From positions 29,682,213 to 29,746,212 of the forward strand of contig NC_088202.1 in the NCBI RefSeq assembly GCF_037126465.1: a stretch of 64,000 nucleotides of DNA. Direction: 5' to 3'. The notes under the pieces were generated by a model that had not been told where the DNA came from, made no database searches, and was given only the letters and a program-made list of their open reading frames with translations. The position numbers and the translations under genes were made by a program. Positions 1-12,019 of the stretch are shown in pieces (positions within the stretch are counted from its first letter, which is position 1; every line of letters starts with the position of its first letter). This DNA is from Ornithodoros turicata (taxonomy: Eukaryota > Arthropoda > Arachnida > Ixodida > Argasidae).

Positions 1-471
1 CCCTGACGGGGAGGGGCACTTGGCGCGGTAATAAAGGGTGGATTCAGAATACCCGGTTCGACTGGAAAGGAACGTATTTTTCTATGTCCTACGCCCATAG
101 ATATGTGTATGTACGACGGTCGCTCCGAAAATTATGCTTCCTAATTGATACTCTGCGCCCACGACATTGAAGGAAGAAGCTCGCAGTTCTCGTGTGCAGT
201 TCACTTCGAATTTTTCCGGTATTACCTGTAAATTCAGTTTCCATCCTGCACATGGCAGAACAGTAGCAGCCCAACAGTACGTACTAAGCAGATGTGTGTG
301 ATTCAATCCCTCCATGCAAAGAAAGTGGTACCTGTTGAGATGCATTCATGCTTGCTGGAAGTTTATGGGGAAGAAAGAACGTGTGTGAGGATAGTGAGGG
401 GTGGCGGCAGTGATATGAAAGACAAGTACGTTCTAGGCGGCCCGGCACAGTCGTCGTTCCTCGACCAACTC
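1..471. other. No gene recognised
   Basis: Only short overlapping open frames on both strands, with no recognisable domain, repeat or RNA gene. I see nothing to annotate here. Confidence 0.5.
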
Positions 472-482
472 ATCCGTACCAA

Positions 483-732
483 AATAATAACGGTGCCGTA
501 ATGTTAAGGTTTGTCTGCCTACAGTATGGTGACAGGTTACATGTGCTACAGGGTAGGAGTCCGGATAATTTCGACCACCTGGGTTTCTTTTGACGTGAGC
601 CGGAAATCTCCGACACATGGTGCTGGAAGCAATGTTTACCTCCCCCACATTGCTGCCCTCCTAGGCCGAGTTTGAACCCGCGATCTCAGCTCAGCAGGCC
701 AACACGTTACCGAATGTGCTACCGAGGAGGGT
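483..732 (-). mobile_element. tRNA-derived SINE with 11-bp target site duplication
   Basis: On the minus strand a tRNA-like head (about 731 to 665) carries box A-like GGTAGCACATTCGGTAACG and a box B-like GGGTTCAAACTC. A body follows with the motif CCAGGTGGTCGAAATTAT then CCGGA, resembling a SINE core I associate with tick genomes. The element ends in a TTATTATTTT-type tail. It is flanked by exact 11-bp direct repeats ATCCGTACCAA at 472-482 and 733-743, read as the TSD, which fix the boundaries. The tRNA head is degenerate, so this is an insertion and not a working tRNA gene. The element type is well supported; the family name and taxon link rest on memory. Confidence 0.8.
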
Positions 733-1994
733 ATCCGTACCAACATAACGAGGAACACGGCGGAGTGCGATTACATGGCACGGACGCACCAGACGAACAC
801 AAAGCACTGACTTCCAACGAGTTATTGGTGATGAAGGGGTATTCTATGGGTATTTCTTTCAGACGCCTCTTTAAAAACCCACTGAGCTGTTTTTGTCAAG
901 TACCCTTATCAAAGGCTATTCTCCTAAAAGGAAGACTGAAAGAGAGGCTGATGTAGAACTCATTGCTATTGCTTAGCCCTTTTGATATATACGTTCGTGA
1001 GGCCCATGACTTCACGCTTCATTATCGTCTGTGCTTTTGCGCTCCTAGAGGGATTGCCCTTAGCAGTAGTGAAGTTCTTTTGGCCCTCGGCGCTCTGACA
1101 GAATTCCTCCGACGACATGACCACAAACTTTCCCTGTTTATCGCACAAACAGGTGTATTACGATCAGGGAAATGTGTCACCAGCTTCAGGTCGACTTCAA
1201 GGTAAACTTTGTGCGAGGTGGGTGCCAACGCAACCTTAGAGACGAACAGAACGACCACAGAGTGCAAATGTGTAAATACCTGCTGAACCAATACGAGACT
1301 GAAGGCGACAGTTTCGTGGACCACCCTTCTGATTTCTAATGCTTCGAGTCCATTAAGTATGTACCACGCAGGGAAGGTTTCCCTGGCAACAACGCCGTAA
1401 CCACAGCTGTGAGGAAGTGGCTGAACACTGTGCTGGTGTAGACTTTTACATTCAGGCTCTTGTTGATCGCTATCGAAAGTACATCGCCAATGATGGTGAT
1501 TTTGTGGAAAAAAAAAATCGAATTCTGTAGAGCTAGAAACTAGCTCTCTTCAATGGTGCCGGTTGGTGCAGGGAGTAAAGGCGACGTGACTGTATATCCA
1601 AAGGGAGCTTTCCTAGTAGTGTCGTTTCTGTTGTAAAATGGTACTGGAGGTACTTTCCCTGAATGTTGTAGTTGAGATACATTGCGTACACATGCAGTGG
1701 GAGACATCCGGATTTGAGCTGTGGAACATCGCCTTGCCGGTTGCTGTCATATCCTGCTACACATTCTTCATGCTTTTCACCAGCACCACCCTCATCTTCC
1801 TTTCCCATTACGCCGGAGTGGAACCGATTGAAATGGTCAGTTCCAATCTGTCTTTTATACGTGCTTTCTCGAGTGGACAATCCAGTGGAACAGAACGGGA
1901 GTCGTGCATGCCCGTGCTTCAGTCATTTGGCCATTCCAGTTATATGGCTCCTATAGTCTCAAAACAGAACTTCACCATATTGTATGTCAGCGTA

Positions 1995-2046
1995 GCGTCA
2001 CGATGATGGATGCGTTTAATGAGCAGAATGAGAATGGTACAATGGG
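1995..2046 (+). repeat. Direct repeat copy 1 (with 2459-2510)
   Basis: About 52 bases beginning GCGTCACGATGATGGATGCG and ending ACAATGGG recur 464 bases downstream at 2459-2510 with only a few substitutions. Both copies are followed by a CGCCGCCCTCG-like stretch. No flanking structure identifies the repeat class. Confidence 0.7.
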
Positions 2047-2458
2047 AATGGCCGATCGTGGCGACATGGGCGCGCCGCCCTCGTCGTGGTTACACTGCCC
2101 CCTCCGAAGGCGCGACCCGTCAGGGGCAGCAGGGGGCAGCAGGGTAGGTGGAGAAAGTCCGAGACAACGCAGATGGCGATGGTGGGTGTAGAGACGGGTG
2201 ACGTTGAAAGGTGACTCACGAGGTGACGATGGGAATGACTGGCCGAAGGGTGAAAACGATGCCGCGCTGCCACACGAAACATTTCAGCCCTGGTGCGTGT
2301 CCTCGAAGGCACGCTGCCACCGCGGGCGTCGTTGGTCTTCGGGGCTGGGGGTTCCTACGTTTTGCGTTTCCGCGTCGGGGCTGTGGCGTTGATGGCAACG
2401 GCGGCAGCGCTTGGGTTGGAGGACGTCTCGCAACCTCCACCAAATGTAAGGCAGCGCA

Positions 2459-2510
2459 GCGTCACAATGATGGATGCGTTTAATCAGCAAAATGAGAATC
2501 GTACAATGGG
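2459..2510 (+). repeat. Direct repeat copy 2 (with 1995-2046)
   Basis: Second copy of the 52-bp repeat, differing from the first at a handful of positions (GTCACAATGATGG here, GTCACGATGATGG there). The intervening 412 bases are unrelated to either copy. Confidence 0.7.
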
Positions 2511-3179
2511 CTCGCCGCCCTCGCCGTCGATACAATATGACACGCTGGAGGCCAGCCACGGAGCACAATGATACCGTCATCACTCCTGATTGGAAGAGAG
2601 AACAGTGTATACGCCCACTTGTTCCTTTAACATAGATGAACACTGTCACCGAAATCCACCACAAACTAGGGTAACGATCGCATACTAGCACCGGCTTCTG
2701 TTATACTTCAACACGTGATTATAGTTATGTCTTTTAAAAACGCATAACTTCTTGAACTAGGGGTCTATTTGATTAACTTGGTACCTTTGGTGACATATCT
2801 TGCGTGGTCGCAGTTAGCACACGATTACCAGTACTTGTGACTTGCTTCCTGTGGTGTCCCGCAGGTCATGCCAAGCATATTTCTCAAGATAGTCACCACC
2901 GGCTTCATGGTCGTCTCCATCGGTGTGTATCAGTGGTTGGAGGAGTCCTTCTCTGATATCACCTAGAAAGTCCTCTCACAACTATAGGCGACCCGCACGA
3001 GAAGCAGTGGGAGGATCGCAATAAGTCCCACACTCAACTCAGTGACATAACGATGTACTTCTGCATGTTTCATAGCAATTTGTTGAGAAATCAACTATTA
3101 CTACAATTTGCAGAGGCAATAAAAAATCCTGCCAACGGGTTCATTGTCTTCTGTGGACCGATCACTCATATTATAATAA

Positions 3180-4908
3180 TAATAATAATGTTTTTTTATT
3201 CACAAAAGCGTGAAAAAAGGAGATGAACAAAAAGCCGCAGGGTGCGACTTGACGAGGCTCACCTCCCATACATCAGTGCAGCAGCAGAAAGCAACTAGTG
3301 AACACATTAATGTAAAGGCTGTGTAACTTACACTAGCAAGTAATAATAATAAAACGTAAAAAAAGCACAAAGCATTTACACTAAACACTTACTCAAAATC
3401 ACAAAGCTTACACTAGCAAATGGTCATAAAACGCAATTAGAACGACTCAAAAACACAATGTAATCGACAATGTCACCCTTCTTACTATACACAACGTCAG
3501 TACCTGCATCATCAGTTGTATTAAGAAGCACCAAACAGTAAATTCTAACATTTGTTTACCATAATTGGTTCGGGGTCGAGGAATAACCCAACCGCGGCCA
3601 AGACGAAAAGGATAATAGTGCAGTGAGCGGGAAAGTTTAAATAATGACAAAAATACTTTTTTACTTTAATTGCTGCACGGAATGTAGTTGTATAGTCTCC
3701 AGATATTAATAATTCTATATTTTTCAAAAATACCTTTTGTAGTGTGGCGGGATGGAATATCATCTAGTATACGAGGTACTTTTTGTTTTTTGGCGAGGAA
3801 TACACTGCCATGTCCACTCCCCGTACCCCAAACCAAATGACAGTAATTCAGATGTGATTGTATTCCTGGGGTGAGTAAGTACCTACACCTATGTTATACG
3901 CCAATAACCCTCGATATTTTCAGTCTCACTTGTTCGATATATGATATGACCAAGACATTGATTCTGTAAAATACACACCAAGAGTCTTAACCACGCTACA
4001 CGTTTCAATAATGTCACTTCCAATTTGAACATTTGGGGTTAAAACAACTTTCTTGTGCTTTGGTTTAAACAGTACTACTTTAGTCTTTTTCACATTTATC
4101 TTTAAACAATTTATTTCTGCCCATAGGCTTAATTTACGTAAAAGCATATTGGCTTGTGCTACCAGGGCATCACCTTCGGTACTGGAGAAGAGAATACTGG
4201 TATCGTCTGCGTAAATTATAAATTCTGCATCAGAACTCACCGTTACAATGTCATTTATATACACGTTAAAAAGGAGAGGCCCCAGTATGCTGCCCTGCGG
4301 TACCCCGCATTCAATTTTCATAGGGCTTGACATTATATTATTTATTACGACACACTGGTACCGGTATTTTCTGCACGATATGATTAATGAAAGTGCGACA
4401 CCTCTAATGCCATAACGATATAATTTAAATATTCTAGAATTATTTGGTCCATAGAGTCGAAGGCCTTGGCAAGGTCAATAAAAACTCCTAATATAAGATT
4501 CTTATTTTCAAAGTAATATAATTCAATATAAGTAAGTAATTCAATATAATTTGCTTTTGCTTAAGTAGCGCTATTTTTGTCGAGCGTTGTTTACGGAAAC
4601 CGAATTGCGAATCTGTAATAATCGAATGAGCATTTAAAAACGATAATAAGCGATTGTGTATCACCCTTTCAAAACATTTCGACAGTACAGGAAGCACTGA
4701 TATTTGCCGATAATTCGACGTTTCACTTATGGCCCCGCCTTTGTGCAAAACCGACACCTTAGCTATTTAGAGTTTTTGTGGAAAGGAACCAAACAAAAAG
4801 CATTGATTGATAAGGTAAGTTAGGGGACCTACTATGTAACGAAGAACTCGTTCCATGGGACTTATTTGCATATTATACACATCTAGACTTGTGGTATTAT
4901 TTAGATTG
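3180..4908 (-). mobile_element. LINE (CR1/L2/Jockey-like), 3' part, interrupted by the 9.1-kb palindromic element
   Basis: Minus-strand non-LTR retrotransposon. The reverse transcriptase is at 3926-4908. Downstream (about 3560-3600) is a C-terminal PRTNYGK motif typical of CR1/Jockey-type ORF2 ends, then a 3' UTR ending in a (TAA)n microsatellite-like tail at about 3171-3189. The upstream part lies at 14025-14345, beyond the palindromic element. Removing 4915-14018 together with one copy of the AAGATA duplication restores an open frame across the junction, which shows that the palindromic element inserted into this LINE. Confidence 0.8.
3926..4908 (-). pseudogene. LINE ORF2 reverse transcriptase, broken
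   Basis: Encodes the RT of a non-LTR retrotransposon. In order on the minus strand: an upstream segment with SPMERVLRYIVGPLTYLIN at about 4860-4800; a segment with NYRQISVLPVLSKCFERVIHNRL and the FGFRKQRST box at about 4720-4580; then GVPQGSILGPLLFNVYIND and the catalytic IYADDTS box at about 4310-4190, followed by the TKVVLF and LGV motifs of the thumb region. The segments are in different frames because of small indels and stops (near 4767 and 4340-4490), so the gene is dead. It is a decayed copy with no sign of function. Confidence 0.85.
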
Positions 4909-4914
4909 AAGATA
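4909..4914. repeat. 6-bp target site duplication AAGATA (left)
   Basis: AAGATA directly precedes the AGTAGTATA terminus of the palindromic element and recurs directly after its other end at 14019-14024. A 6-bp TSD is characteristic of Polinton/Maverick integration. Confidence 0.8.
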
Positions 4915-6189
4915 AGTAGTATACGACTTGTGTTAAACTCAGACAATGTGAAACTCAGACATTGCCACCAGGGCAGCGACACCGTCGCGTCTGGTTCGTT
5001 CGCGTATTTTTCCCAGCGCGGCGCGTGTGCGGAGGGTTGTCCGCGCGCTTATCGGCGGGGGGAGGGCTGCGTGCGCGCTTACCGTCTCACATTCTTCATC
5101 GTGGGCCGGTTACCTTCATCATTATTCAATCTGCGACGACTTCCCTTACAATTTTTTTCCGATACAATAGGTGTGCGGTGGGCGGTTTACATGCAAAGGA
5201 TAGCCAGTGAAAATATATTTATTAAAGTCATTAGTGTCAGGAATTATGTTATGACTCTGTGTGAAGGAGAAAAACTTGGCCAAAAATCTGATGCAATAGC
5301 ATTGAAGGGGTATCACAATTTTTTATTAGTGATAATCACGCAAGTTTTCAATTAAGCAGAAGGAGTAGCACATTTTAATCAAAGAAGATATTTTTAATCA
5401 ATACGATTACAATCAAGTAAAGTTTTATTATAAAAAGTCTAACATGAACACCCTAGCGGAGTTTTAATTACAAAGTTCTGACAGACGTCCGTAACTTCAT
5501 GCACAACAGCTAATGTTCCATTATGACACATTTAATCAAAGAAGATATTTTTAATCAATATGATTACAATCAAAATTAAAAATTTTATTATAAAAAGTCT
5601 AATATTATTATACGTGACCACCATAGTGGAGCTTTAATTACAAGTGCCGATAGATGTATGTAGTTAATTGTGGACAGCAGAGAACCTGGAAGACCATGGG
5701 ACAAGAATGACATGAACACAAGAGGAAATCAAATCTATAACACTACATTTAACCAAATAAGATATTCTTAATCAAAACAGCAGAGGAGGAGAATAATCTA
5801 TCATTTTAACTATGATAAAATCATCCTCGTGACTTAATCTAGTCGAACCCCATACAATTTTCATTCTAAGAGACACTACAAACCTTACTTTGTTTTATGA
5901 ATCCAACACAGAAAATATATTAAAAAATGAACTTCACCGCATAGCACGCTCCAAGCCAACAACCAGCTCTAATAATATCTGTCCTGATTTGTTGAAGACG
6001 GGAGGCGTACGCATGTTTTGTGACAGTTATGAACATTTTCGATTGTAATAGGGAAGATAAGTTGATTATTCCAACATTACACAATTAATCAATTTCTTAT
6101 TAAGTAAACAGCATAGACATACAGAAATAATGAGAAACAAAGCAATCAACAGCTGGCATTAATAGAGAGCCAAAACAATGCACAATCCA

Positions 6190-6660
6190 ACATGTAAACA
6201 ACAGACACATGCAGGAAAATAATTGAAAAATAATCTATCAAAACGAGAAACATGCACGGAGCTAGCACTGAATAGCAGAGAAACAATCTGAACGGCGCAT
6301 GATGAATTTAATACAGCACAGCGCTAACGCTGAATAGCAGAGAAACACTCTAAACGGCGCATCTGCCAACGTGTAAACAACAGACAGGAAAATATTATTG
6401 AAACAAGATCAACAGCTAATGAAGTGCCAAAATACAACACGTAAACAACAGGTACACAAAGGATAAATAGTTGAAGAACAATCTATCAAAACGAGAAACA
6501 TGCACGATTTAACACTGAATAGTAGAGAAACACTCTAAACGGCACATCTACCAATGTGTAAACAACAGACACATGCAGAAAAATAATTGAAAAACAATCT
6601 ATCAAAACGAGAAACATGCACGGATGAATAGCAGAGAAACACTCTAAACGGCGCATCTAG
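6190..6660 (+). repeat. Degenerate tandem repeats in the left arm
   Basis: Units of roughly 100 bases carrying CTCTAAACGGCGCATCT, GTGTAAACAACAGACACATG and ATCTATCAAAACGAGAAACA recur several times. Counterparts lie at about 12020-12770 in the other arm, where the array is longer. Such arrays sit between terminus and genes in both arms; their function is unknown. Confidence 0.7.
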
Positions 6661-7815
6661 CCAACGTATATATCTTTTGAACTATCATAAAATCAACCTT
6701 GCGACCTAACAATATAGAATTTTCATCCTACTCAGGCACACAGTACAACCAGACTCGAGACGGGTGGGGTCACTCTCTCCCTCTATACACCCCAAAAACA
6801 AAGAAACCGCACATCCTTTGTCAATCTATGGGGTGGGGAAAACCTCTCTCTTTTTCACATTCTTTCCTCCAAAAGGAAATATTCTTCGGACTGGCGTACA
6901 GAGACGGAATTTTTTATTGATCGCAGATAGACATTGGAATTATTCGATTCTCAAGAACACAATAAGAATTCTATCAACAAACAATATCACGCAAAAAATC
7001 TAAGAATAGACTTTTATGTCAGTGCAAACTGGTTTTAGAGAAACATTATCTAAGCAAACTAGAAATATTATCGGCGCAAACAATACTCAAACAAAACGAG
7101 AAACGCTGCATTTTAATGTATTTCAGATCTGACACAACTATTATGCATAAATTATTTTCAACTCACAAAATATCTGAAGCAAAAAGAGAAAGTCAAATTT
7201 ATTCAATGATAGAAACAATACTCATTCGAAAACGAGAATCAAATTTAATTACATCGTTTTATGATAACCTTGCAATAGTAATTTCTACACGCAGAAGCCG
7301 CAGACAACTCATCTGAAATGCAAATTAATGTAAAAGTTTGCTACAACGAAATTCAACGCACAAAACTTAAAAATACTTTCCCAACTAGTAGAAAATCTTT
7401 ATTAATATCAATCGAGCGATCATCTGAAGCAAATTCAAAGCAGTAATTAATTTAGTGAAACACGTACTTTCTGACCAAGCAGGGCGATACATCACAGGAA
7501 CACATCTTTTTCATTCAGAGCCCACTAATAAAAAAAAAAGAACGAGTGAGAGAGGGAAGCTGAGCTCCCATGCACTTTCGCAAAGGTTACGCCCCGCAAA
7601 GAGAAGGGGGATCCCACAATGGTCGTGGTCAAAGTCATAAACAACTCCAACAACTCAAGCCGGGAATTGAGGGTTCGCGTTTTTCTCGCTCATCACATCT
7701 TTTTTGTAAATTGACTTTCATAATTCTCACGTCAGGTGGATATTAATAACATTCTGAACGCGATAACAGAATAAATTTTTAATAAATAAAATTAGCACCG
7801 ATATGATTTAATTAA

Positions 7816-8289
7816 GTGTCGAGGCACACTACAAAACAGAACAGACAATTGCTATACATTGAAGAGATGGACGGATTTGGTACTCGTTACCATAGGTCAT
7901 GGGAGGACCTGATAAAAAGTTGCTTCGAAAAGGAGGAGCCTCGAAACGATTCAATTATCGATGCATTTCAATACGTCCTAGACATGGTCGTATTCGGAGA
8001 TATGGTGCAAATTATGGAAGTCAAGATGCGAGAACTTGTATGCCGAATCTACAATAGTTATAAAAATATTTGCACGTCAACATCGGAAGGACCACTGGGA
8101 TTGATGGTGGAGTTTTTGAGGTTTGCTAACGAAGAATTGAAATACACTAGACCAAACATAATTGTAATGGGCATTGCATTAATCAAGAAAGCAATCAGAT
8201 CAAATTATCATATACAAGCAGTCTATATCGCACGATTCATTACGGATTTGTTGAAATTACACCTAACCGTTGAAATGGAAAGTACATAA
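7816..8289 (+). CDS. Unknown palindrome-arm protein A, 157 aa (left copy)
   Basis: I do not recognise this protein. It begins MSRHTTKQNRQLLYIEEMDG and looks soluble and largely alpha-helical, with a basic, hydrophobic C-terminal half (around IRSNYHIQAVYIARFITDL). There is no signal peptide, clear membrane segment or known motif. It lies 66 bases upstream of protein B on the same strand, suggesting one transcription unit. The right arm has a 160-aa copy on the opposite strand (10339-10821) with about a dozen amino-acid substitutions and a three-residue indel, and both copies remain open. Keeping both open suggests a recent duplication, gene conversion or constraint. A virus-like or Polinton cargo gene is possible but unproven. 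Confidence 0.65.
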   Translation: MSRHTTKQNRQLLYIEEMDGFGTRYHRSWEDLIKSCFEKEEPRNDSIIDAFQYVLDMVVFGDMVQIMEVKMRELVCRIYNSYKNICTSTSEGPLGLMVEFLRFANEELKYTRPNIIVMGIALIKKAIRSNYHIQAVYIARFITDLLKLHLTVEMEST

Positions 8290-8354
8290 AAAGTCTTATC
8301 ATGCGATATATTCCACCCTAGATCCTCTATACATTTATTTTATTCTACCTGTCA

Positions 8355-8735
8355 ATGATGTCGAATGAACAGAAGTTCAATATTGTCGTGCAAGGTCTGA
8401 TGTATCATCATTTATTGAAACTCAACAAACATATCAACTGCGGTGGCCCACCGGACGATTTTCATCTAATACTCTATTGTACGCCATTCAAGAATCTTCA
8501 TACAAAGAAAGGAAACATCAATAAAAGACTGTGCAAGTTCATCGCGACAAAGTGCAAGTTGTTGAAGCAATACAAACACGGCGACAACATATCACCTGCG
8601 TTAATCAACGTTGGATTCAAGCGCTCAATAATCAGAATAAACTACTTGATGTCTTCGGAATTCATCAATCAAGACAACAAACGGGAACTTCAGACTTTGG
8701 TTCAGACAATAGTTTGCGAAAGCTTATTTTATTAA
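8355..8735 (+). CDS. Unknown palindrome-arm protein B, 126 aa (left copy)
   Basis: Unrecognised, lysine-rich and predicted mostly helical. It starts MMSNEQKFNIVVQGLMYHHL and has a central NCGGPPDDFHLILYCTPF stretch and a basic segment (NINKRLCKFIATKCKLLKQYK). It follows protein A in the same orientation. The left copy has a different C-terminus from the right-arm copy: the last ~12 residues differ because a ~300-bp segment present in the right arm at this point is missing here. The right-arm form (9923-10273) ends shortly after ELQTLE. Function unknown. Confidence 0.6.
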   Translation: MMSNEQKFNIVVQGLMYHHLLKLNKHINCGGPPDDFHLILYCTPFKNLHTKKGNINKRLCKFIATKCKLLKQYKHGDNISPALINVGFKRSIIRINYLMSSEFINQDNKRELQTLVQTIVCESLFY

Positions 8736-9009
8736 TTAAATTGCACAGTGTATATATTCAATTGGACAGTTGACAATACTATATTGACAGGAATCTATTA
8801 TCAAATGACGCGATGCAAGTGATGGACAAGCATGATGCGCAGGCGGTGTCTACAATTCTTATCATCGTAACATGCGGCACACAGTTCCAATAAGATTTTG
8901 GGAGAATCGAATCACACAACTGTCATCAGAAATATTTAACCACTATACAATGAAGATGAGCACTATGCATAAACACAATGGAAGATACGTAATTATAATA
9001 AGTAAATAT

Positions 9010-9318
9010 CTTGTATACAATGTGTGACTATATAGACAGCTTTTTAATCTATATCTTAAAAAATTGTAAGAAAGAGTGTACAGTTTTGACTTTGAAAATT
9101 TAGACAAGAACCTTTGGTGTTGGAGTTTGCGTTTTGTTTCATTATGAGCTAACATCTTGTAAAATTAAAGTATGTCCTTCCCATTTGTAGTGCCTCATAT
9201 GCCGTGACATAATGAATAGACTCATAGTTTTTTAGTATGGCTAATGAAAAAACCTCGGATACATTCTGTGAATTGGAGCTACGTTTGTTGTGCTGCTTTG
9301 GTTAAGTTTGCAAAAGGA
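9010..9318. other. Central loop of the giant palindrome
   Basis: A 309-bp unique spacer between the two arms, AT-rich. Open frames that enter it are short and run into arm sequence, so no gene is called. A spacer of this size is what would allow the palindrome to be cloned and assembled. Confidence 0.75.
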
Positions 9319-9922
9319 ATATTTACTTATTATAATTACGTATCTTCCATTGTGTTTATGCATAGTGCTCATCTTCATTGTATAGTGGTTAAATATTTCT
9401 GATGACAGTTGTGTGATTCGATTCTCCCAAAATCTTATTGGAACTGTGTGCCGCATGTTATGATGATAAGAATTGTAGACACCGCCTGCGCATCATGCTT
9501 GTCCATCAATTGCATCGCGTCATTTGATAATAGATTCCTTTCAATATAGTATTGTCAACTGTCCAATCGTCTGAGAAAATATATACACTGTGCAATTTAA
9601 TTCATAAAATAAGCTTTCGCAAAATATTAGTGATCCTTGTTTGTGAACAAATATTGATGTAACATGCCTCTAACTTTCTATTAGCGATTCCTCTACAATT
9701 CTTTCCTTCGTGTGTCGGTGTTGTCGTGTAAAATCTCTTTGATTGCCAGTGCTGATTCCATGCGAAGATCCTTGTACATAGTGTGGAATAAACGTCTCCT
9801 TAGCAATCTTCAATCTAATCATAAGCTGTTTTCGTTGCGATGTGTAGAATACATTACAATGATGACAAAGAATACAATTATTATTTCAGTTATACACTTG
9901 TTTATTTCGAAAAATAACAGTT

Positions 9923-10273
9923 CTATTCCAAAGTCTGAAGTTCCCGTTTGTTGTCTTGATTGATGAATTCCGAAGACATCAAGTAGTTTATTCTGATTAT
10001 TGGGCGCTTGAATCCAACGTTGATTAACGCAGGTGATATGTTGTCGCCGTGTTTGTATTGCTTCAACAACTTGCACTTTGTCGCGATGAACTTGCACAGT
10101 CTTTTATTGATGTTTCTTTTCTTTGTATGAAGATTCTTGAATGGCGTACAATAGAGTATTAGATGAAAATCGTCCGGTGGTCCACCGCAGTTGATATGTT
10201 TGTTGAGTTTCAATAAATGGTCATACATCAGACCTTGCACGACAATATTGAACTTCTGTTCATTCGACATCAT
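9923..10273 (-). CDS. Unknown palindrome-arm protein B, 116 aa (right copy)
   Basis: Mirror copy of 8355-8735, nearly identical over residues 1-114 (Y/H at about 18, R/G at about 53 and P/S at about 93 among the differences). It ends at ELQTLE followed by a stop. A second frame through the same DNA stays open further (to about 9819) and could encode a hydrophobic tail (IIIVFFVIIVMY), but nothing shows that frame is used. Function unknown. Confidence 0.6.
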   Translation of the reverse strand: MMSNEQKFNIVVQGLMYDHLLKLNKHINCGGPPDDFHLILYCTPFKNLHTKKRNINKRLCKFIATKCKLLKQYKHGDNISPALINVGFKRPIIRINYLMSSEFINQDNKRELQTLE

Positions 10274-10338
10274 TGACTGGTAGAATAAAATAAATGTGTA
10301 GAGGCTCTAGGGTGGAATATATCACGTGATAAGATTTT

Positions 10339-10821
10339 TTATGTACTTTCCATTTCAACGGTTAGGTGTAATTTCAACAAATTCGTAATGAATCGTGCGA
10401 TATAGACTGCCTGTATAGGATAATTTGATCTGATTGCTTTCTTGATTAATGCAATGCTCATTGCAATGATTACAATTATGTTTGGTCTAGTGTATTTCGA
10501 TTCTTCGTTAGCAAACCTCAAAAACTCCACCATCAATCCCAGTGGTCCTTCCGATGTTGACGTGCAAATATTTCTATAACTATTGCAGATTCGGCATACA
10601 AGTTCTCGCATCTTGAATTCCATAATTTGCACCATATCTCCGAATACGACCATGTCTTGGACGTATTGAAATGCAGCGATAATTGAATCGTTTCGAGGCT
10701 CCTCCTTTTCGAAGCAACTTTTTATCAGGTCCTCCCATGACCCATGGTAACGAGTACAAAATCCGTCCATCTCTTCAATGTATACCAATTGTCTGTTCTG
10801 TTTTGTAGTGTGCCTCGACAC
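10339..10821 (-). CDS. Unknown palindrome-arm protein A, 160 aa (right copy)
   Basis: Mirror copy of 7816-8289 with the same start (MSRHTTKQNRQLVYIEEMDG) and end (LTVEMEST). Most differences from the left copy change the amino acid, and one small indel adds residues near position 118. Spacing to protein B is the same as in the left arm. Function unknown. Confidence 0.65.
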   Translation of the reverse strand: MSRHTTKQNRQLVYIEEMDGFCTRYHGSWEDLIKSCFEKEEPRNDSIIAAFQYVQDMVVFGDMVQIMEFKMRELVCRICNSYRNICTSTSEGPLGLMVEFLRFANEESKYTRPNIIVIIAMSIALIKKAIRSNYPIQAVYIARFITNLLKLHLTVEMEST

Positions 10822-12019
10822 TTAATTAAATCATATCGGTGCTAAGTTTATTTATGAAAAATTTATTATGTTATCGCGTTTAGAATGTTATTAATATCCA
10901 CCTGACGTGAGAATTATGAAAGTCAATTTACAAAAAAGATGTGATGAGCGAGAAAAACGCGAACCCTCAATTCCCGGCTTTAGTTGTTGGAGTTGTTTAT
11001 GACTTTGACCACGACCATTGTGGGATCCCCCTTCTCTTTGCGGGGCGTAACCTTGGAGAAAGTGCATGGGAGCTCAGCTTCCCTCTCTCACTCGTTCTTT
11101 TTTTTATTAGTGGGCTCTGAATGAAAAAGATGTGTTCCTGTGACGTATCGCACTGCTTGGTCAGAAAGTACGTGTTTCACTAAATTAATTACTGCTTTGA
11201 ATTTGCTTCAGATGATCGCTCGATTGATATTAATAAAGATTTTCTACTAGTTGGGAAAGTATTCTTAAGTTGTGTGCGTTGATTTTCGTTGTAGCAAACT
11301 TTTACATTAATTTGCATTTCAGATGAGTTGTCTGCGGCTTCTGCGTGTAGAAATTACTATTGCAAAGTTATCATAAAACGATGTAATTAAATTTGATTCT
11401 CGTTTTCGAATGAGTATTGTTTCTATCATTGAATAAATTTAACTTTCTCTTTTTGCTTCAGATATTTTGTGAGTTGAGAATAATGTATGCATAATAGTTG
11501 TGTCAGATCTGAAATACATTAAAATGCAGCGTTTCTCGTTTTGGTTGAGTATTGTTTGCGCCGATAATATTTCTCGTTTGCTTAGATAATGTTTCTCTAA
11601 TACCAGTTTGCACTGACATAAAAGTCTATTCTTAGGTTTTTTGCGTGCTATTGTTTGTTGATAGAATTCTTATCGTGTTCTTGAGAATCGAATAATTCCA
11701 ATGTCTATTTGCGATCAATAAAAAATTTCGTCTCTGTACACCAGTCCTAAGAATATTTCCTTTTGGAGGAAAGAATGTGAAAAAGAGAGAGGGTTTCCCC
11801 ACCCCATAGATTGACAAAGGATGTGCGGTTTCTTTGCTTTTGGGGTGTATAGAGGGAGAGAGTGACCCCACCGGTCTAGAGTCTGGTTGGACTGTGTAAA
11901 GCATAGCTGTGCTGCGTGTTTGGATACCTCTGTCAAGGTAATGTTTATAGTGCCTGAGTAGGATGAAAATTCTATATTGTTAGGTCGCAAGGTTGATTTT
12001 ATGATAGTTCAAAAGATAT

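Larger units (their letters stand above)
744..3170. other. No gene recognised; contains one pair of direct repeats
   Basis: Short open frames occur on both strands (for example 1638-2006 and 2284-2691), but none has a recognisable domain, and they overlap one another in several frames. The stretch 2050-2440 is GC-rich. I could not assign a function. Confidence 0.45.
4915..9009 (+). repeat. Left arm of the giant inverted repeat
   Basis: Matches the reverse complement of 9319-14018 over its whole length apart from indels. The innermost shared bases are AATTATAATAAGTAAATAT (ending 9009). Shared landmarks include the GGGATCCCACAATGGTCGTGG segment (7609 and its mirror near 11030), the two genes, and the CGCCTGCGCATCATGCTTGTCC mirror segment at about 8830-8850 and 9483-9505. 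Confidence 0.9.

Noticed and set aside
4855..5355. 166-aa plus-strand ORF at the left end of the palindrome
   Set aside because: It starts in the LINE flank, crosses the terminus and runs through the GC-rich subterminal repeat; the mirrored arm has a similar frame only because the DNA is mirrored.
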